64,000 bases of DNA from a bacterium (lineage in GTDB: Bacteria; Sysuimicrobiota; Sysuimicrobiia; Sysuimicrobiales; Segetimicrobiaceae), in NCBI GenBank assembly GCA_035945995.1, contig DASYZR010000044.1, positions 1 through 64,000 of the forward strand. Direction: 5' to 3'. The notes beneath the pieces were generated by a model. It saw nothing but the letters and a program-made list of their open reading frames with translations. It was not told the DNA's origin and searched no databases. Positions 1 to 8,973 of the stretch are shown here, piece by piece; position 1 is the first letter of the stretch, and each line of letters starts with the position of its first letter. A program made the position numbers and the translations under genes.

Positions 1-864
1 GGCCGCGGCCTCCCGGGCGGGGGCAGGCCGGCCGCGGGCCAGGGCGGCCGCCGTATGCGTTAGCGCCTCGAGCGCCGCCAGATCGCGCGCGGCCTGGGCG
101 GGATTCCACGTCGTCCGGACCGGGTAGGCTGGCTGGACGAGGCCGACGGCGGCGGTCGCCGGAATCGGGACGGCGAGGGCCGCGCTGCCGTAGGCTCCGG
201 CGGCGGCGACCGCCGCCGCCGTCACGGCGACGGGCAGGACGCCCGCCGACCGTGCGAGCACGAGCCACCCGACCGCGTTGACGAGCGCCACCAGCAGCGT
301 CAGGCCGTAGACGCCGCCGAGCGACGCGATCTGGCTAATGACGAGGGCCGCGTGCTGCGTCTCCCCGAGCAGCGCCCATGGAATGCCGAGCGACCCCCGC
401 CCGCGCAGAAACTCGACGGCGGTCCAGGTCACCGGAATCCACAGCGCCGTCCGAACGCGATGGCCGCCGCCGGCCCACGCCGCGGCGCTCAAGGCAATCG
501 CCGGCGCCAGGGCCAGGAGCGCGGCGGCCAGCAACCAGACGACGGCACCGAACCACGTGAGCCACCACAGCACCCCGCCGAAGGCGAGCAGCCCCCAGGC
601 GTAGCCGATCCAGAACGCCCGCCGCGGCGGGCGGTCCCAGACGGCGCCGACGAGGGGTACGAGGGCGCCCCAGGCGAGGATCCCGAGATCGTATGGGGGA
701 AAGGCGAGCACAAACGCCGCCGCGGAGATCGCGACGGCGGCGGCGCATGCGCTCCCGACTCGCGCGGCGAGGGCCGTGACCCTTTCCGAAATCCTACGGA
801 CCGCTAGCGGGCTCGCGAAACGGCGGGTAGGCGGCGCTCCGGGCGTGTCGCCGGACTCATTCAC
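1..864 (-). CDS. lnt: Apolipoprotein N-acyltransferase, N-terminal part (cut by window edge)
   Basis: Lnt adds the third acyl chain to the N-terminal cysteine of membrane lipoproteins. The frame is open from a GTG at 864 to the window edge (288 codons) and is truncated only by the edge. It encodes a hydrophobic N-terminal half ([37 protein letters not shown]), then the family motif [20 protein letters not shown], more membrane segments, and the first strand of the nitrilase-like domain ([17 protein letters not shown]). The catalytic Glu-Lys-Cys residues would lie outside the window. GTG is the only standard start available. It overlaps the end of secA by 8 bp (GTGAATGA), which suggests translational coupling. 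Family assignment rests on motif recognition. Confidence 0.85.
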   Translation of the reverse strand, partial: MNESGDTPGAPPTRRFASPLAVRRISERVTALAARVGSACAAAVAISAAAFVLAFPPYDLGILAWGALVPLVGAVWDRPPRRAFWIGYAWGLLAFGGVLWWLTWFGAVVWLLAAALLALAPAIALSAAAWAGGGHRVRTALWIPVTWTAVEFLRGRGSLGIPWALLGETQHAALVISQIASLGGVYGLTLLVALVNAVGWLVLARSAGVLPVAVTAAAVAAAGAYGSAALAVPIPATAAVGLVQPAYPVRTTWNPAQAARDLAALEALTHTAAALARGRPAPAREAAA

Positions 865-3568
865 CGAGCCCGTGACACTTCTTGTACTTCTTCCCGCTGC
901 CGCAGGGACAGGGGTCGTTGCGGCCGACCTTTGGCACCCGGATCGGCGCGGCGACCGCTCCGGCACGCTGCCCGTCACCCGCCACCTGCCCGGGGCGCGA
1001 CGTGCCCGGCCGGCCGCGCCGGCCCGCCCCCGTCGCGGGATCCGCGGTCGCGGTGGCCGATCCGCCCGATTCGGCGGTCACGCGGTAGCCCCGCCGCCCG
1101 GCGGTCGCGAGCACGGGCACCGCGGCGGGCCGCACCTCGACGAGGTAGAGGAACTTGATCGTCTCCTCCTGTATCTCGTCCTTCATCTGCTCGAACAGCG
1201 CGAAGCCCTCTTTCTGATACTCGATGAGCGGGCTCACCTGTGCGTATGCGCGCAGGCCGATGCCTTCCCGCAGGGCGTCCATCGCATAGAGGTGGTCGAT
1301 CCACTTGCGGTCCATCGTCTGGAGCAGGATGAGCCGCTCCAACTCCCGCATCGTCTCCGCCCCGATCGACTGCTCCTTGGCCTCGTAGGCGGCCAGGGCC
1401 TCGCGCGCGAGCCGGTCGCGGACTTCGCCGGCCGACAATCCCCGCAGCGACTCCGGCGTCACCCCGGCCGGCAGGGGAATCGCCGTCCGCAGGTCATCGA
1501 GCAGGCCGGGGAGATCCCACTCGTCCGGCCGGATCTCCGTGGAACAGACCGCGTCGGCGAGGCCGCCCACGAGCCGCTCGATGAAGTCGAGGATGTTGTC
1601 GCGGAGCGTCTCGTCGAGCAGCACTTTACGGCGCTCGGCGTAGATGACCCTCCGCTGCACGTTCATCACGTCGTCGTATTCGAGCACGTGCTTGCGGACG
1701 TCGAAGTGGTACGACTCGACCTTCTTCTGCGCGTTCTCGATCTGCCTCGTCACGAGCCCGTGCTCGATCGGCACGTCGTCCTCGATACCGAGGCGTTCCA
1801 TGATGCCGGCGATCCGCTCGCCGGCGAAGAGCCGCATCAGCTCGTCGTCGAGGGCGACGTAGAAGCGGGACGAGCCGGCATCGCCCTGCCGCCCGGCCCG
1901 GCCGCGCAGCTGGTTGTCGATGCGCCGGGCCTCGTGCCGCTCCGTGCCCACGATGTGCAACCCGCCGTGCGCGCGCACCTTCTCCCCGTCGGTCTCGTCG
2001 GGCGGGTTGCCGCCGAGGATGATGTCGACGCCGCGGCCCGCCATGTTCGTCGCGATCGTCACCGCGCCCGCCCGCCCCGCCTGGGAAATGATCTCGGCTT
2101 CCTTCTCGTGATACTTTGCGTTCAACACCTGGTGGGGGATGCCGCGCCGGCGCAGGAGGGCCGACAGGGATTCGCTCTTCTCGATGGAGCGTGTCCCGAC
2201 GAGCACCGGGCGGCCCTTCGTATGCCACTCGGCGATTTCGTCGGCGACCGCGGCGAACTTCGCCTTCTCGTGCTTGTACACCAGGTCGGGCTGGTCCTCG
2301 CGGATCATCGGCCGGTGCGTGGGGATGGCGACGACGGGCAGGTTGTAGATCTGGGTCAGCTCGGCCTCTTCCGTCTTGGCCGTGCCGGTCATCCCGGCCA
2401 GCCGGTCGTACATCCGAAAGTAGTTCTGAAAGGTGATCGTCGCGAGGGTCTGACTCTCCTTCTCGATCTTGACGCCTTCCTTCGCCTCGATCGCCTGGTG
2501 CAGCCCGTCGCTGTACCGGCGGCCGAACATCAGCCGGCCAGTGAACTCGTCGACGATGATCACCTGGCCGTCCTTGACGACGTACTCGACGTCCTTGTGA
2601 TAGAGCGTATGGGCGCGCAACGCCTGCTGCGCATGGTGCATCAGCTCGATGTGCTGCGGGTCGGTCAGGTTGTCGATCCCGAGCATCCGCTCCACCGCCC
2701 CGGTTCCCTCTTCCGTCAGCGTGGCGGCCTTGAGCTTCTCGTCGACGTGGTAGTCGCGGTCCGGGACGAGCCGCGGGATCAGTTTGGCGAAGTGGTAATA
2801 GGCCTCGACGGACTGCTCGACCTGCCCGGAAATGATGAGGGGCGTGCGGGCTTCGTCGATCAGGATGAAGTCCACCTCGTCGACGATCGCGTAGTGGAGC
2901 TCCCGCTGGACCAGGTCGTCGGGGCGCAGCACCATGTTGTCGCGCAGGTAGTCGAACCCGAACTCGTTGTTGGTCCCGTAGGTGACGTCCGCGCGATACG
3001 CGTCGCGGCGCGGCACCGGACGGAAGTGCCGGAGCCGCTCGTCGGCGTGGGCCGGATCCGTGAACGTCGGGTCATACAGCCCGCCGAACTCATGGGTGAT
3101 CACGCCGACCTGCAGTCCGAGCAGATGGTAGATGGGGCCCATCCAGCCGGCGCCGATGCGCGACAGGTAGTCGTTCGGCGTGACGAGATGGCCGCCGCGG
3201 CCTTCCAGCGCGTTCAGGACCAGCGGTAGCGTGGCGACGAGCGTCTTGCCCTCGCCGGTCTTCATCTCCGCGATCTTGCCGCTGAACAACACGGCGCCGC
3301 CGATCAGCTGCACGTCGTGGTGCCGCTGGCCGAGCGTCCGCTTGGCCGCCTCGCGCACGAGGGCAAACGTCTCGGGCATCAGGTCCTCGAGGGATTCTCC
3401 GCCCCTGGCCCGCTCGCGCAGCTCGTCCATTTTCTCGCGGAGGCGCGCAGCATCGAGACCGGCGAAATCGTCCTCGAGCGCGTTGACCTGGGGAACCAGC
3501 GTTTCGCGGAGGCGCCTGACGATCCGCTCGCTCTGATCACCCAGCAGGTTTTGAAACAGCTTCAGCAT
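857..3568 (-). CDS. secA: Preprotein translocase ATPase SecA
   Basis: SecA is the ATPase motor that drives unfolded preproteins through SecYEG. The 903-residue protein has the expected order: the Walker A motif MKTGEGKT at residues 102-109, the DEAD-type site with DEVD followed by [15 protein letters not shown], the helicase-like second nucleotide-binding fold ([15 protein letters not shown]), the scaffold and wing region, and a C-terminal zinc finger [14 protein letters not shown] that contacts SecB or ribosomes in other species. Length is typical. A Gly/Arg-rich linker of about 60 residues precedes the zinc finger. lnt follows with an 8-bp overlap, so the two are probably co-transcribed from a promoter just upstream of 3568. 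Confidence 0.98.
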   Translation of the reverse strand: MLKLFQNLLGDQSERIVRRLRETLVPQVNALEDDFAGLDAARLREKMDELRERARGGESLEDLMPETFALVREAAKRTLGQRHHDVQLIGGAVLFSGKIAEMKTGEGKTLVATLPLVLNALEGRGGHLVTPNDYLSRIGAGWMGPIYHLLGLQVGVITHEFGGLYDPTFTDPAHADERLRHFRPVPRRDAYRADVTYGTNNEFGFDYLRDNMVLRPDDLVQRELHYAIVDEVDFILIDEARTPLIISGQVEQSVEAYYHFAKLIPRLVPDRDYHVDEKLKAATLTEEGTGAVERMLGIDNLTDPQHIELMHHAQQALRAHTLYHKDVEYVVKDGQVIIVDEFTGRLMFGRRYSDGLHQAIEAKEGVKIEKESQTLATITFQNYFRMYDRLAGMTGTAKTEEAELTQIYNLPVVAIPTHRPMIREDQPDLVYKHEKAKFAAVADEIAEWHTKGRPVLVGTRSIEKSESLSALLRRRGIPHQVLNAKYHEKEAEIISQAGRAGAVTIATNMAGRGVDIILGGNPPDETDGEKVRAHGGLHIVGTERHEARRIDNQLRGRAGRQGDAGSSRFYVALDDELMRLFAGERIAGIMERLGIEDDVPIEHGLVTRQIENAQKKVESYHFDVRKHVLEYDDVMNVQRRVIYAERRKVLLDETLRDNILDFIERLVGGLADAVCSTEIRPDEWDLPGLLDDLRTAIPLPAGVTPESLRGLSAGEVRDRLAREALAAYEAKEQSIGAETMRELERLILLQTMDRKWIDHLYAMDALREGIGLRAYAQVSPLIEYQKEGFALFEQMKDEIQEETIKFLYLVEVRPAAVPVLATAGRRGYRVTAESGGSATATADPATGAGRRGRPGTSRPGQVAGDGQRAGAVAAPIRVPKVGRNDPCPCGSGKKYKKCHGLGE

Positions 3569-3627
3569 GCCTGGCTCCTCTGGCCCGGCCGGGCCGGCTG
3601 AGGCGCGGACGCACGGGCCTGCCTACT

Positions 3628-3633
3628 ATTATA
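3628..3633 (-). promoter_or_regulatory. Putative -10 box of secA
   Basis: The minus strand reads TATAAT here, 60 bp before the secA ATG, in the only AT-rich patch of the intergenic region. No good -35 hexamer sits at 16-18 bp, so the promoter is inferred from the -10 alone. Confidence 0.5.
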
Positions 3634-3650
3634 AGCCGGAGCGCAACTCG

Positions 3651-3671
3651 GCCGTCGTGCCAAACGACGGC
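3651..3671 (-). terminator. Perfect 8-bp hairpin between the deacetylase gene and secA
   Basis: GCCGTCGT and ACGACGGC flank a 5-nt loop, 36 bp past the stop of the deacetylase gene and just upstream of the secA -10 box. There is no T-run on either strand, so this is a terminator-like or regulatory hairpin, not a clear intrinsic terminator. Confidence 0.35.
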
Positions 3672-3706
3672 GGCAGGCGAGTGAGTCCCGCCCGCCGCTG
3701 CTCATC

Positions 3707-4522
3707 TTACGGCAGCGGGATGTCGAGCTTGCGGGCGAACGAGGCCAGGCTGTCGTCGTGGTCGACCCGCACGCGTTCGAGGGCAAACGGGCGGCTTGCG
3801 GGCGTCACAAACCCGGGAATCTCGGTCACGGCCCCGTGATACCCGAGATCTCCGAGAAGCCCCTCGAGCGCGGGCGTGAACCGCCCGGCCGGGTAGGCGA
3901 AAAACGCCACCGGCCGGCCGCTCCAGCCGGCGATGATCTGCTTGCTCCGGCTCAGTTCCGTGCGCGCGGCGCCGAGCGACAACTGCGAGAAGTCGATGTG
4001 GTGCTGCCCGTGGGATTCGATCGCCATGCCGGCCCGCGCCATCTCCGCGAGCTGTGCCGGGGTCATGTGACCGCGCGTGCCGATGGTCGAGGTGACGACG
4101 AAGAACGTCCCGGTCCAGCCGTACTTCTTCAAGATCGGGAACGCGACGCGGTAGTTGTCCTCGTACCCGTCGTCGAACGTGAGCACCACGCCGCGGGCGG
4201 GCGGGGTGCGTCCACCCGCCGCCGCCCACACGTCGTCGAGGCTGAGCGGTCGATATCCGGCGTGGCGCAGCAGCTTGATCTGATCTTCGAACGCGGGAGC
4301 CATCACGGTCAGGTGCAGCGTCAGCAGATCATGCGACGGCGCGTCGGTGTCGACCATGTGGTACATCAGGACCGGGACGCGCCATCGTCCCCCGGCGGCC
4401 GCACCGGCCCACGCCGCCGGGGCGTCCCAGATGGCCGGCGCAGCCCCCACCGTCGCCATCGCGAGAGCGGCGGCGAGCAGCACGAGATGCGCGCGGTTGG
4501 CGGCGGTTTGACGGCGCCACAT
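3707..4522 (-). CDS. Exported polysaccharide deacetylase (NodB/CE4 family)
   Basis: This is a 271-residue carbohydrate esterase 4 enzyme, predicted to remove N-acetyl groups from a cell-surface or peptidoglycan polymer. The N-terminus is a signal sequence or anchor (hydrophobic from about residue 12 to 30). The catalytic region starts at VPVLMYHMVD, followed by LTFDDGYEDN with the metal/catalytic Asp pair at 117-118. ESHGQHHIDF follows, with the metal-binding His pair at about 171 and 175. The MYH motif plus a short fold resembles PgaB/IcaB-type deacetylases. It is preceded by the 4554-5213 gene with a 31-bp gap and followed by a hairpin. A TAGAAT sequence 12 bp before the ATG could allow a very short leader. 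The polymer substrate is unknown. Confidence 0.85.
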   Translation of the reverse strand: MWRRQTAANRAHLVLLAAALAMATVGAAPAIWDAPAAWAGAAAGGRWRVPVLMYHMVDTDAPSHDLLTLHLTVMAPAFEDQIKLLRHAGYRPLSLDDVWAAAGGRTPPARGVVLTFDDGYEDNYRVAFPILKKYGWTGTFFVVTSTIGTRGHMTPAQLAEMARAGMAIESHGQHHIDFSQLSLGAARTELSRSKQIIAGWSGRPVAFFAYPAGRFTPALEGLLGDLGYHGAVTEIPGFVTPASRPFALERVRVDHDDSLASFARKLDIPLP

Positions 4523-4553
4523 CAGCTGAAGGGAATTCTACCCCGCCGGAACC

Positions 4554-5213
4554 TCAGCGCGCGCTCAGCCAGGCGACGGGCCGGTTGACGGCGTCGAGGA
4601 CGGCGCGGACGACGGCATCCCGTGGATCGTCGCGGACGAGCGACGACCCGGTGAGGACGTCCTCCTCCGGACCCAGCCACGCGACGAGCGCCATTGCGAT
4701 CTGCCGCGCGCCCAGCGGCGCGACGGTCGCGGTTTCCAGCAGGAACAGTCCCTGCGCGCCCAGGTGGGCCTCCACCGCCCGCAGGGTCGCGGCCCCGATC
4801 AGCTGCAGGCGGTGCCCGCCCGCGTTCGGGCCGGCGGCCACGCCTTCGACGACGCTCCCCTCATACTCGAGCTGTACCTTCACTTCGGCGCTCGAGCGCA
4901 GCGTCGCCACGGTCATCCCGACGAACTTGAGCCGCGACCGCTGCGGCGCCGGCCCGCCGTTCTGCCCGTCCGGACGGCGCATCGCCACCCGGACCTGGCT
5001 CGGGTCGATCTCCACGGACAGCTCCGCGGCCAGGGCCGCCACCACGTCGCCGGCGAGGACCCGCGGGCTTCGTTCCGCCGTGCCGAGGACGTGCACGCGG
5101 TCGATGACGCCGCCCTGCGCCAAGTCGACCCGGACGGCGGATACGCCGCGCACCTTACGGATCACGCCCTCGGCGCGCTGAGCGAGCGTCTCCCCCCGCA
5201 CCTGTCCCGCCAC
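4554..5213 (-). CDS. Conserved-looking hypothetical protein, 219 aa
   Basis: I do not recognise this protein. The sequence looks soluble, with no signal peptide or membrane helix. It appears to have two alpha/beta repeats: an N-terminal segment (VIRKVRGVSAVRVDLAQGG, VDRVHVLG-like strands, then EIDPSQVRVAMRR) and a C-terminal segment (RLKFVGMTVATLRSSAEVKV; GAATLRAVEAHLGAQGLFLL; ALVAWLGPEEDVLTGSSLV). The start is a GTG at 5213 with GGAGAGG about 9 nt upstream. It lies 31 bp before the deacetylase gene on the same strand, so a shared transcript is likely. Codon use and length support a real gene, but no function can be assigned. Confidence 0.6.
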   Translation of the reverse strand: MAGQVRGETLAQRAEGVIRKVRGVSAVRVDLAQGGVIDRVHVLGTAERSPRVLAGDVVAALAAELSVEIDPSQVRVAMRRPDGQNGGPAPQRSRLKFVGMTVATLRSSAEVKVQLEYEGSVVEGVAAGPNAGGHRLQLIGAATLRAVEAHLGAQGLFLLETATVAPLGARQIAMALVAWLGPEEDVLTGSSLVRDDPRDAVVRAVLDAVNRPVAWLSAR

Positions 5214-5300
5214 GCGGACCCGCCTCTCCGGACGTACACCGCCCGTCGCTGCGATCTGCCCTTCTCTACGCCCTGCGGCCCCGCCGCTCCTTCGGACGTT

Positions 5301-6089
5301 CTACAGAGACCACCGCCGCCGGAGTTGGTCGAGCCCGCCGCCCGCCCGCAGCGCCTGAATCACCGCCGAGACGTAGTCCGCGAGATCCTCGGCGCCGGGG
5401 CGCACGACCAGGACCAGCGGCGTCGCCGGGACGCCGGTCGAGGTGGCGCGCAGTCCGGTTCGGCCCGCCACGAACCCGAGTCCCTCGGGTCCATCGGTGA
5501 TCGCCGCGTCGACACGGCCGGACGCGACGGCGGCGAGACTCTGCTCGGGAAGATACGTGGACACCAACGTGACGCCGGCGTCCCGCGCGATGCGCTCACC
5601 GGCGCTTCCGGCGGGCGCCGCGGTCGGGCGGCCCCGCAGGGCCGCGAGATCGTGACCGCGGGTGCGCGAACCCCAGACGATAGTCGGCGAGGCGACCGCG
5701 TACGGCGCCGAGGCCGCTCCCGGCACCGTGCCCGTGGGCAACCCGCCGACGGCGAGGTCCGCGTCCGCCGGAAACTTGTCCCGCAGTACGCCGATCGGCG
5801 TATCGGTGATCTCCGCGCGCACTCCGAGTGCCTGGGCGACCAGCCCGACGAGATCGACGTCGAAGCCGCGCGGGCCCGAACTGTCCCGGAACGCCATCGG
5901 CGGCACGGAGAGATCGGCGGCCACGCGAAGCCGTCCCGCACGCCGCACGGCCGCGACGGCGGGGCCCGCCGCGGCGGGATGCGGCACCGAGGGCAGCGGC
6001 GGCGCCTGCTCGGCGGTGCGCGGGCTGCAGGCCGCGACGGCGAGCAGCGCGAGTCCGGCGACGGCGGCGCGCGCCCAGGCAAGGGTCAC
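5301..6089 (-). CDS. Polar amino-acid ABC transporter substrate-binding lipoprotein (SBP_bac_3)
   Basis: This is an extracytoplasmic solute-binding protein, probably for an amino acid. The N-terminus is a lipoprotein signal (VAGLALLAVAACSP; lipobox LAVAAC). After a linker, GRLRVAADLSVPPMAFRD and the following GFDVDLVGLVAQALG match the classic SBP_bac_3 opening (PP..F, G.DvDl), and DGPEGLGFVAGR fits the hinge. Because Lnt and an intact lipobox are both present, the mature protein is probably a triacylated membrane anchor. The start was moved to a GTG at 6089, so that the signal peptide begins VTLAWARAAV; an upstream ATG at 6149 would overlap the divergent gene. No permease or ATPase gene adjoins, so it is an orphan receptor or uses distant partners. 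Confidence 0.8.
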   Translation of the reverse strand: MTLAWARAAVAGLALLAVAACSPRTAEQAPPLPSVPHPAAAGPAVAAVRRAGRLRVAADLSVPPMAFRDSSGPRGFDVDLVGLVAQALGVRAEITDTPIGVLRDKFPADADLAVGGLPTGTVPGAASAPYAVASPTIVWGSRTRGHDLAALRGRPTAAPAGSAGERIARDAGVTLVSTYLPEQSLAAVASGRVDAAITDGPEGLGFVAGRTGLRATSTGVPATPLVLVVRPGAEDLADYVSAVIQALRAGGGLDQLRRRWSL

Positions 6090-6143
6090 ACCGCTGATTA
6101 TGCAACAGGGGAGCGGACGCGGCAACGCGAATTTCGAATATTC

Positions 6144-6767
6144 ATGCACACGTTCCGGGCCCCGATCAAGGATCGGACGCGGCGTTGGACCGGCCGGGTC
6201 CTGGCGGCCGCGGTGCTCTGCCTGATCGCGGCGGGCGGGGCGGGCGCGGCACCTGTCTATCCTCTATACTACGCGTTCGAGATCCCGCCGGTGTTGACGG
6301 GATTCGAGCTGTCGGCAAGCTACGAGCGCCGCGCGATCTATACCGGGCTGCTCCGCGGCACCCTCGGGGGCCTTCCGGTCGAAAAGAGCGCGTTCACCTA
6401 CCGGCCCGGCGCGAGCGCGGGGGCGGGCGGAGGCGAATTCTCGCTCCAGACCGCGGCCGGCGCCGTCGAGCACGGCCTCATTCTCATGACCACGGACGGC
6501 CGGCAGATTACGCTGCTGTTCCTCGGCACGTATCTCGGCGCGCGCCTCCAGTTTCACATCGTGGGTCTCGCGAAAGACTTCGGAACGACGGCGATCACCA
6601 GCAGGGGATTGGCCGATACGAGCTTCGCGAGCCACGCCGACTACCTCACCGCCGTGACACAGGGAGCCGCCGCGCTGGCGCCCGCGGCTCGAGCCGAGGC
6701 CATCGCCCACGCGAACGCCAACCCACGTCTCGTGTCCGCGTACCAGCGCGAGACCGGCGCGCCCTAG
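6144..6767 (+). CDS. Secreted hypothetical protein, 207 aa
   Basis: I do not recognise the family. The first 33 residues form a signal peptide (positive MHTFRAPIKDRTRR, then a hydrophobic stretch ending GGAGAAPVYP). The mature part contains beta-rich segments (YERRAIYTGLLRGTLGG; GEFSLQTAAGAVEHGLILMT; GRQITLLFLGTYLGARLQF) and a helical C-terminus rich in Ala. There are no cysteines. The start ATG at 6144 gives a clean signal peptide. The same frame stays open far upstream (to 4764), but that region is antisense to two real genes. The gene diverges from the binding-protein gene with only 54 bp between the starts, so the two promoters must overlap. Confidence 0.65.
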   Translation: MHTFRAPIKDRTRRWTGRVLAAAVLCLIAAGGAGAAPVYPLYYAFEIPPVLTGFELSASYERRAIYTGLLRGTLGGLPVEKSAFTYRPGASAGAGGGEFSLQTAAGAVEHGLILMTTDGRQITLLFLGTYLGARLQFHIVGLAKDFGTTAITSRGLADTSFASHADYLTAVTQGAAALAPAARAEAIAHANANPRLVSAYQRETGAP

Positions 6768-6788
6768 GCCGGACACGCGGCCCGCGCC

Positions 6789-7793
6789 CTACCGCAGCAA
6801 AAAGCCGTCCGGCAGCGGATCGTCGGGCTCGAGCACGAAGGTGTGAAAGCCCGTAATCGAGGCCGACCCCGTGACTTCCGGGATCACGGCACGATGCGGG
6901 CCGACGCGCGCGTCCTCCACGAGCCGCCCCGAGAACCGGGTGCCGACCAGGCTTTCGTTCACGAACGGCGCGCCGACGGACAGGCGCCCGTCGGCCCACC
7001 GCGCCGCCATGACGGCGGACGTGCAGGTGCCGCACGGCGAGCGGTCGACCTCGCGGTCGGCAAACACCGTCAGACTGGTCTGATCGACATCCGCGCGCCG
7101 GGGCGGCCATCCCGTCACGACGCCGTAGAGTCCCTGGATCTCGGGCTCCAGCGGGTGGACGATGGCCGCGCCGCGCAGCACCGCGGCCTTGATCGCCGCG
7201 GCGGCGTCCACCAGGCGGCCGAGGGCCCCCGGCTCGTCACCGAGGCCGGCGGCGGGCCCGTCGACCAGCGCGTAGAACGCCCCGCCGTACGCCACGGTCA
7301 CGGCGACGCGTCCGAGCCCGTCGACCGCCACGGTCCGCCGGTCCAGCACGAAGCTCGGCACGTTGCGCACCGTCACCGCCCGGACGCGGCCCTCCTCGAT
7401 CGCCGCGCGTGCCCGCACGAGGCCGGCGGGCGTATCGAGCGCGATCGAGACCTCCGGGCCGGCCGGGGGGAGCAGCCCGGTCGCCGCCAGCGCCGTGACC
7501 AGCCCGATGATCCCATGACCGCACATCGTGCTGTAGCCTTCGTTGTGCATGAACAGCACGCCGCAGAACGCGTCCGCGGAGACCGGCGGCGTCATCACGC
7601 AGCCGTACATGTCCGCGTGGCCTCGCGGCTCCCACATGAGAAATCGCCGGACGTGGTCGAGATGGTCGCGCAGATAGCGCCGCCGCGCGAGGATCGTCTC
7701 GCCGGGCAGCGGCGGCAGCCCGCCGGTGACGATGCGCAGTGGCTCCCCGCCGACGTGGCAGTCCACCGTCTGGATGATGCGGCGGTACGACAT
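6789..7793 (-). CDS. Proline racemase-family enzyme (hydroxyproline/proline epimerase type)
   Basis: This 334-residue member of the proline racemase family interconverts L/D proline or 4-hydroxyproline. Both catalytic cysteines are present: Cys91 in MCGHGIIG and Cys254 in DRSPCGTCTS. Trans-3-hydroxyproline dehydratases of the same fold replace one of them, so a racemase/epimerase is favoured over a dehydratase. The N-terminal QTVDCHVGGEPLRIV and HADMYG motifs are those of the 4-hydroxyproline epimerase branch. It stands alone, convergent with the secreted hypothetical gene (21-bp gap) and divergent from a small DNA-binding protein gene. No hydroxyproline catabolic genes adjoin it, so the exact substrate remains open. 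Confidence 0.88.
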   Translation of the reverse strand: MSYRRIIQTVDCHVGGEPLRIVTGGLPPLPGETILARRRYLRDHLDHVRRFLMWEPRGHADMYGCVMTPPVSADAFCGVLFMHNEGYSTMCGHGIIGLVTALAATGLLPPAGPEVSIALDTPAGLVRARAAIEEGRVRAVTVRNVPSFVLDRRTVAVDGLGRVAVTVAYGGAFYALVDGPAAGLGDEPGALGRLVDAAAAIKAAVLRGAAIVHPLEPEIQGLYGVVTGWPPRRADVDQTSLTVFADREVDRSPCGTCTSAVMAARWADGRLSVGAPFVNESLVGTRFSGRLVEDARVGPHRAVIPEVTGSASITGFHTFVLEPDDPLPDGFLLR

Positions 7794-7875
7794 GCCCGCT
7801 CATTCGCGTCACGCACACGACCTCCTCGCGCGGCGAGGAGGAGACCGGGTCCCGGAGGCCAACAAACACCGCACG

Positions 7876-8253
7876 ATGCCGGCCCGATTTCTCACCCCGC
7901 AGGAGGTCGCCGCGGAGTTGCGCGTGTCGCCCGCGGTGGTGCTGCGCCTCTTGCGGCGCGGGGAGCTGCCCGCGCTGCGCGTCGGCCGGGTCTGGCGCGT
8001 GGCCGAGGACGATCTGCGCCGGTGGATCCGGCGCCGTCGTGCGCCCTCCGCGCGCGGTGCGCTGAACGGCCGCGGCGGACTCTGCCTGTGCGGGTGCGGT
8101 GACCGCGTCGCGGCCGCCGGCGCCCGCTTCCTGCCGGGACACGACGGCAAACTGGTGCACCGGCTCATGACGGATCAGGGCATGACGTTCGAGGCGGCGC
8201 GCGACGCGGTGCGCCGCGCAGAGCGTCCGCGGCTGCAGCAGCGGCTGTTCTGA
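7876..8253 (+). CDS. Small HTH protein with excisionase/MerR-like fold and a Cys-rich tail
   Basis: The 125-residue protein has two parts. Residues 5-52 (FLTPQEVAAELRVSPAVVLR, then LRVGRVWRVAEDDLRRWIRR) form a HTH_17/excisionase-type winged helix, as in Xis, AlpA and many small regulators. Residues 68-95 hold CLCGCGDRV followed by RFLPGHDGKLVHRL, a compact probable zinc site (Cys70, Cys72, Cys74 and His89). The start ATG at 7876 directly precedes the HTH; upstream in-frame ATGs are antisense to the racemase gene. Divergent from the racemase gene by 82 bp, it could regulate it, although nothing shows this directly. No recombinase or attachment site is nearby, so a prophage Xis role is unlikely. 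Confidence 0.72.
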   Translation: MPARFLTPQEVAAELRVSPAVVLRLLRRGELPALRVGRVWRVAEDDLRRWIRRRRAPSARGALNGRGGLCLCGCGDRVAAAGARFLPGHDGKLVHRLMTDQGMTFEAARDAVRRAERPRLQQRLF

Positions 8254-8376
8254 CCCGCGACCGCAAGCCGCGAGCTCGATGGGCGCGCCTCTGGGCCTGC
8301 GGCGCGAGCGAAGGATGCGACGCCCTTGAGCGAGCGTGCCGGGGGTGACGACGCGACCGCGGTTGGGTTCTTTGGT

Positions 8377-8382
8377 TATAAT
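8377..8382 (+). promoter_or_regulatory. Consensus -10 box placing the transcript start at the ATG (leaderless)
   Basis: TATAAT ends 6 nt before the ATG at 8389. A transcript would start at or next to that ATG, and no SD sequence lies in between. No convincing -35 hexamer is visible. Confidence 0.6.
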
Positions 8383-8388
8383 GGGGCC

Positions 8389-8973
8389 ATGGAAAAACGA
8401 GCCGCCGCCGAGCTCCGCCGGACGTTCGGCCGGCGCGTCCACGACGCGCGGCGCGATGCGGGGCTGAGCCAGACGCAGCTCGCGCACGCCCTCGGCCTGC
8501 GCAGCGGGGTCGCGGTCGGCGACTGGGAGCGCGGCAAAGCGCTCCCGAAGTTCGAGACGTTTCTTCGTCTCTGCCAGGCGGTGAACCAGCCGCCGGCCTT
8601 CTTCATCGAGGGCTACCGCGACCGGCCGGTCAAGGATCCGCTCGATCGCCTCCGCGAGACGTTCGAAGCGGCGGAGGCCAAGACCGGCCAGCGGCACCTC
8701 GAGCTGCTGCACCGGCTCGAGCACCTGCCGGTCGAAGTCGGCCGCGGCATCGCACCGGAAGAACTGCGCGTGGCGCTCGACCACCTGCGATTCGAAGAGG
8801 CCGCCGCCACGGCGCAGGCCCGGCTCGCGGCGGCGGGGCGGCGGGGCGACGGCGGACTACCGTCCCGCGCTCCCGATGAGACCCGCGAGGCCGCGCAGGA
8901 GGCGTTCCGCCTCGGGTGGGACGCGGCGCTCGGCGCGCTTCGCGACTGGCTGTACCGGCGCGCGCGCGCATGA
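8389..8973 (+). CDS. XRE-family transcriptional regulator, 194 aa
   Basis: Residues 12-72 are a helix-turn-helix of the Cro/C1 type (RRVHDARRDAGLSQTQLAHA, then AVGDWERGKALPKFETFLRL), ending in PPAFFIEG. The rest (about 120 residues) is helical and charged, with no recognised domain; it may dimerise or bind a ligand. The start was set at the ATG at 8389 because the HTH begins just after it and a TATAAT lies 6 nt upstream. The gene overlaps the next by 4 bp (ATGA), so the regulator and the cyclotransferase-like protein are co-translated. What it regulates is unknown. Confidence 0.8.
   Translation: MEKRAAAELRRTFGRRVHDARRDAGLSQTQLAHALGLRSGVAVGDWERGKALPKFETFLRLCQAVNQPPAFFIEGYRDRPVKDPLDRLRETFEAAEAKTGQRHLELLHRLEHLPVEVGRGIAPEELRVALDHLRFEEAAATAQARLAAAGRRGDGGLPSRAPDETREAAQEAFRLGWDAALGALRDWLYRRARA

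Noticed and set aside
776-3229. Long plus-strand open frame (817 codons) opposite secA
   Set aside because: It is the antisense frame of secA, produced by high GC at third positions; secA is unequivocal and the translation is low-complexity Arg/Val/Leu/His-rich.
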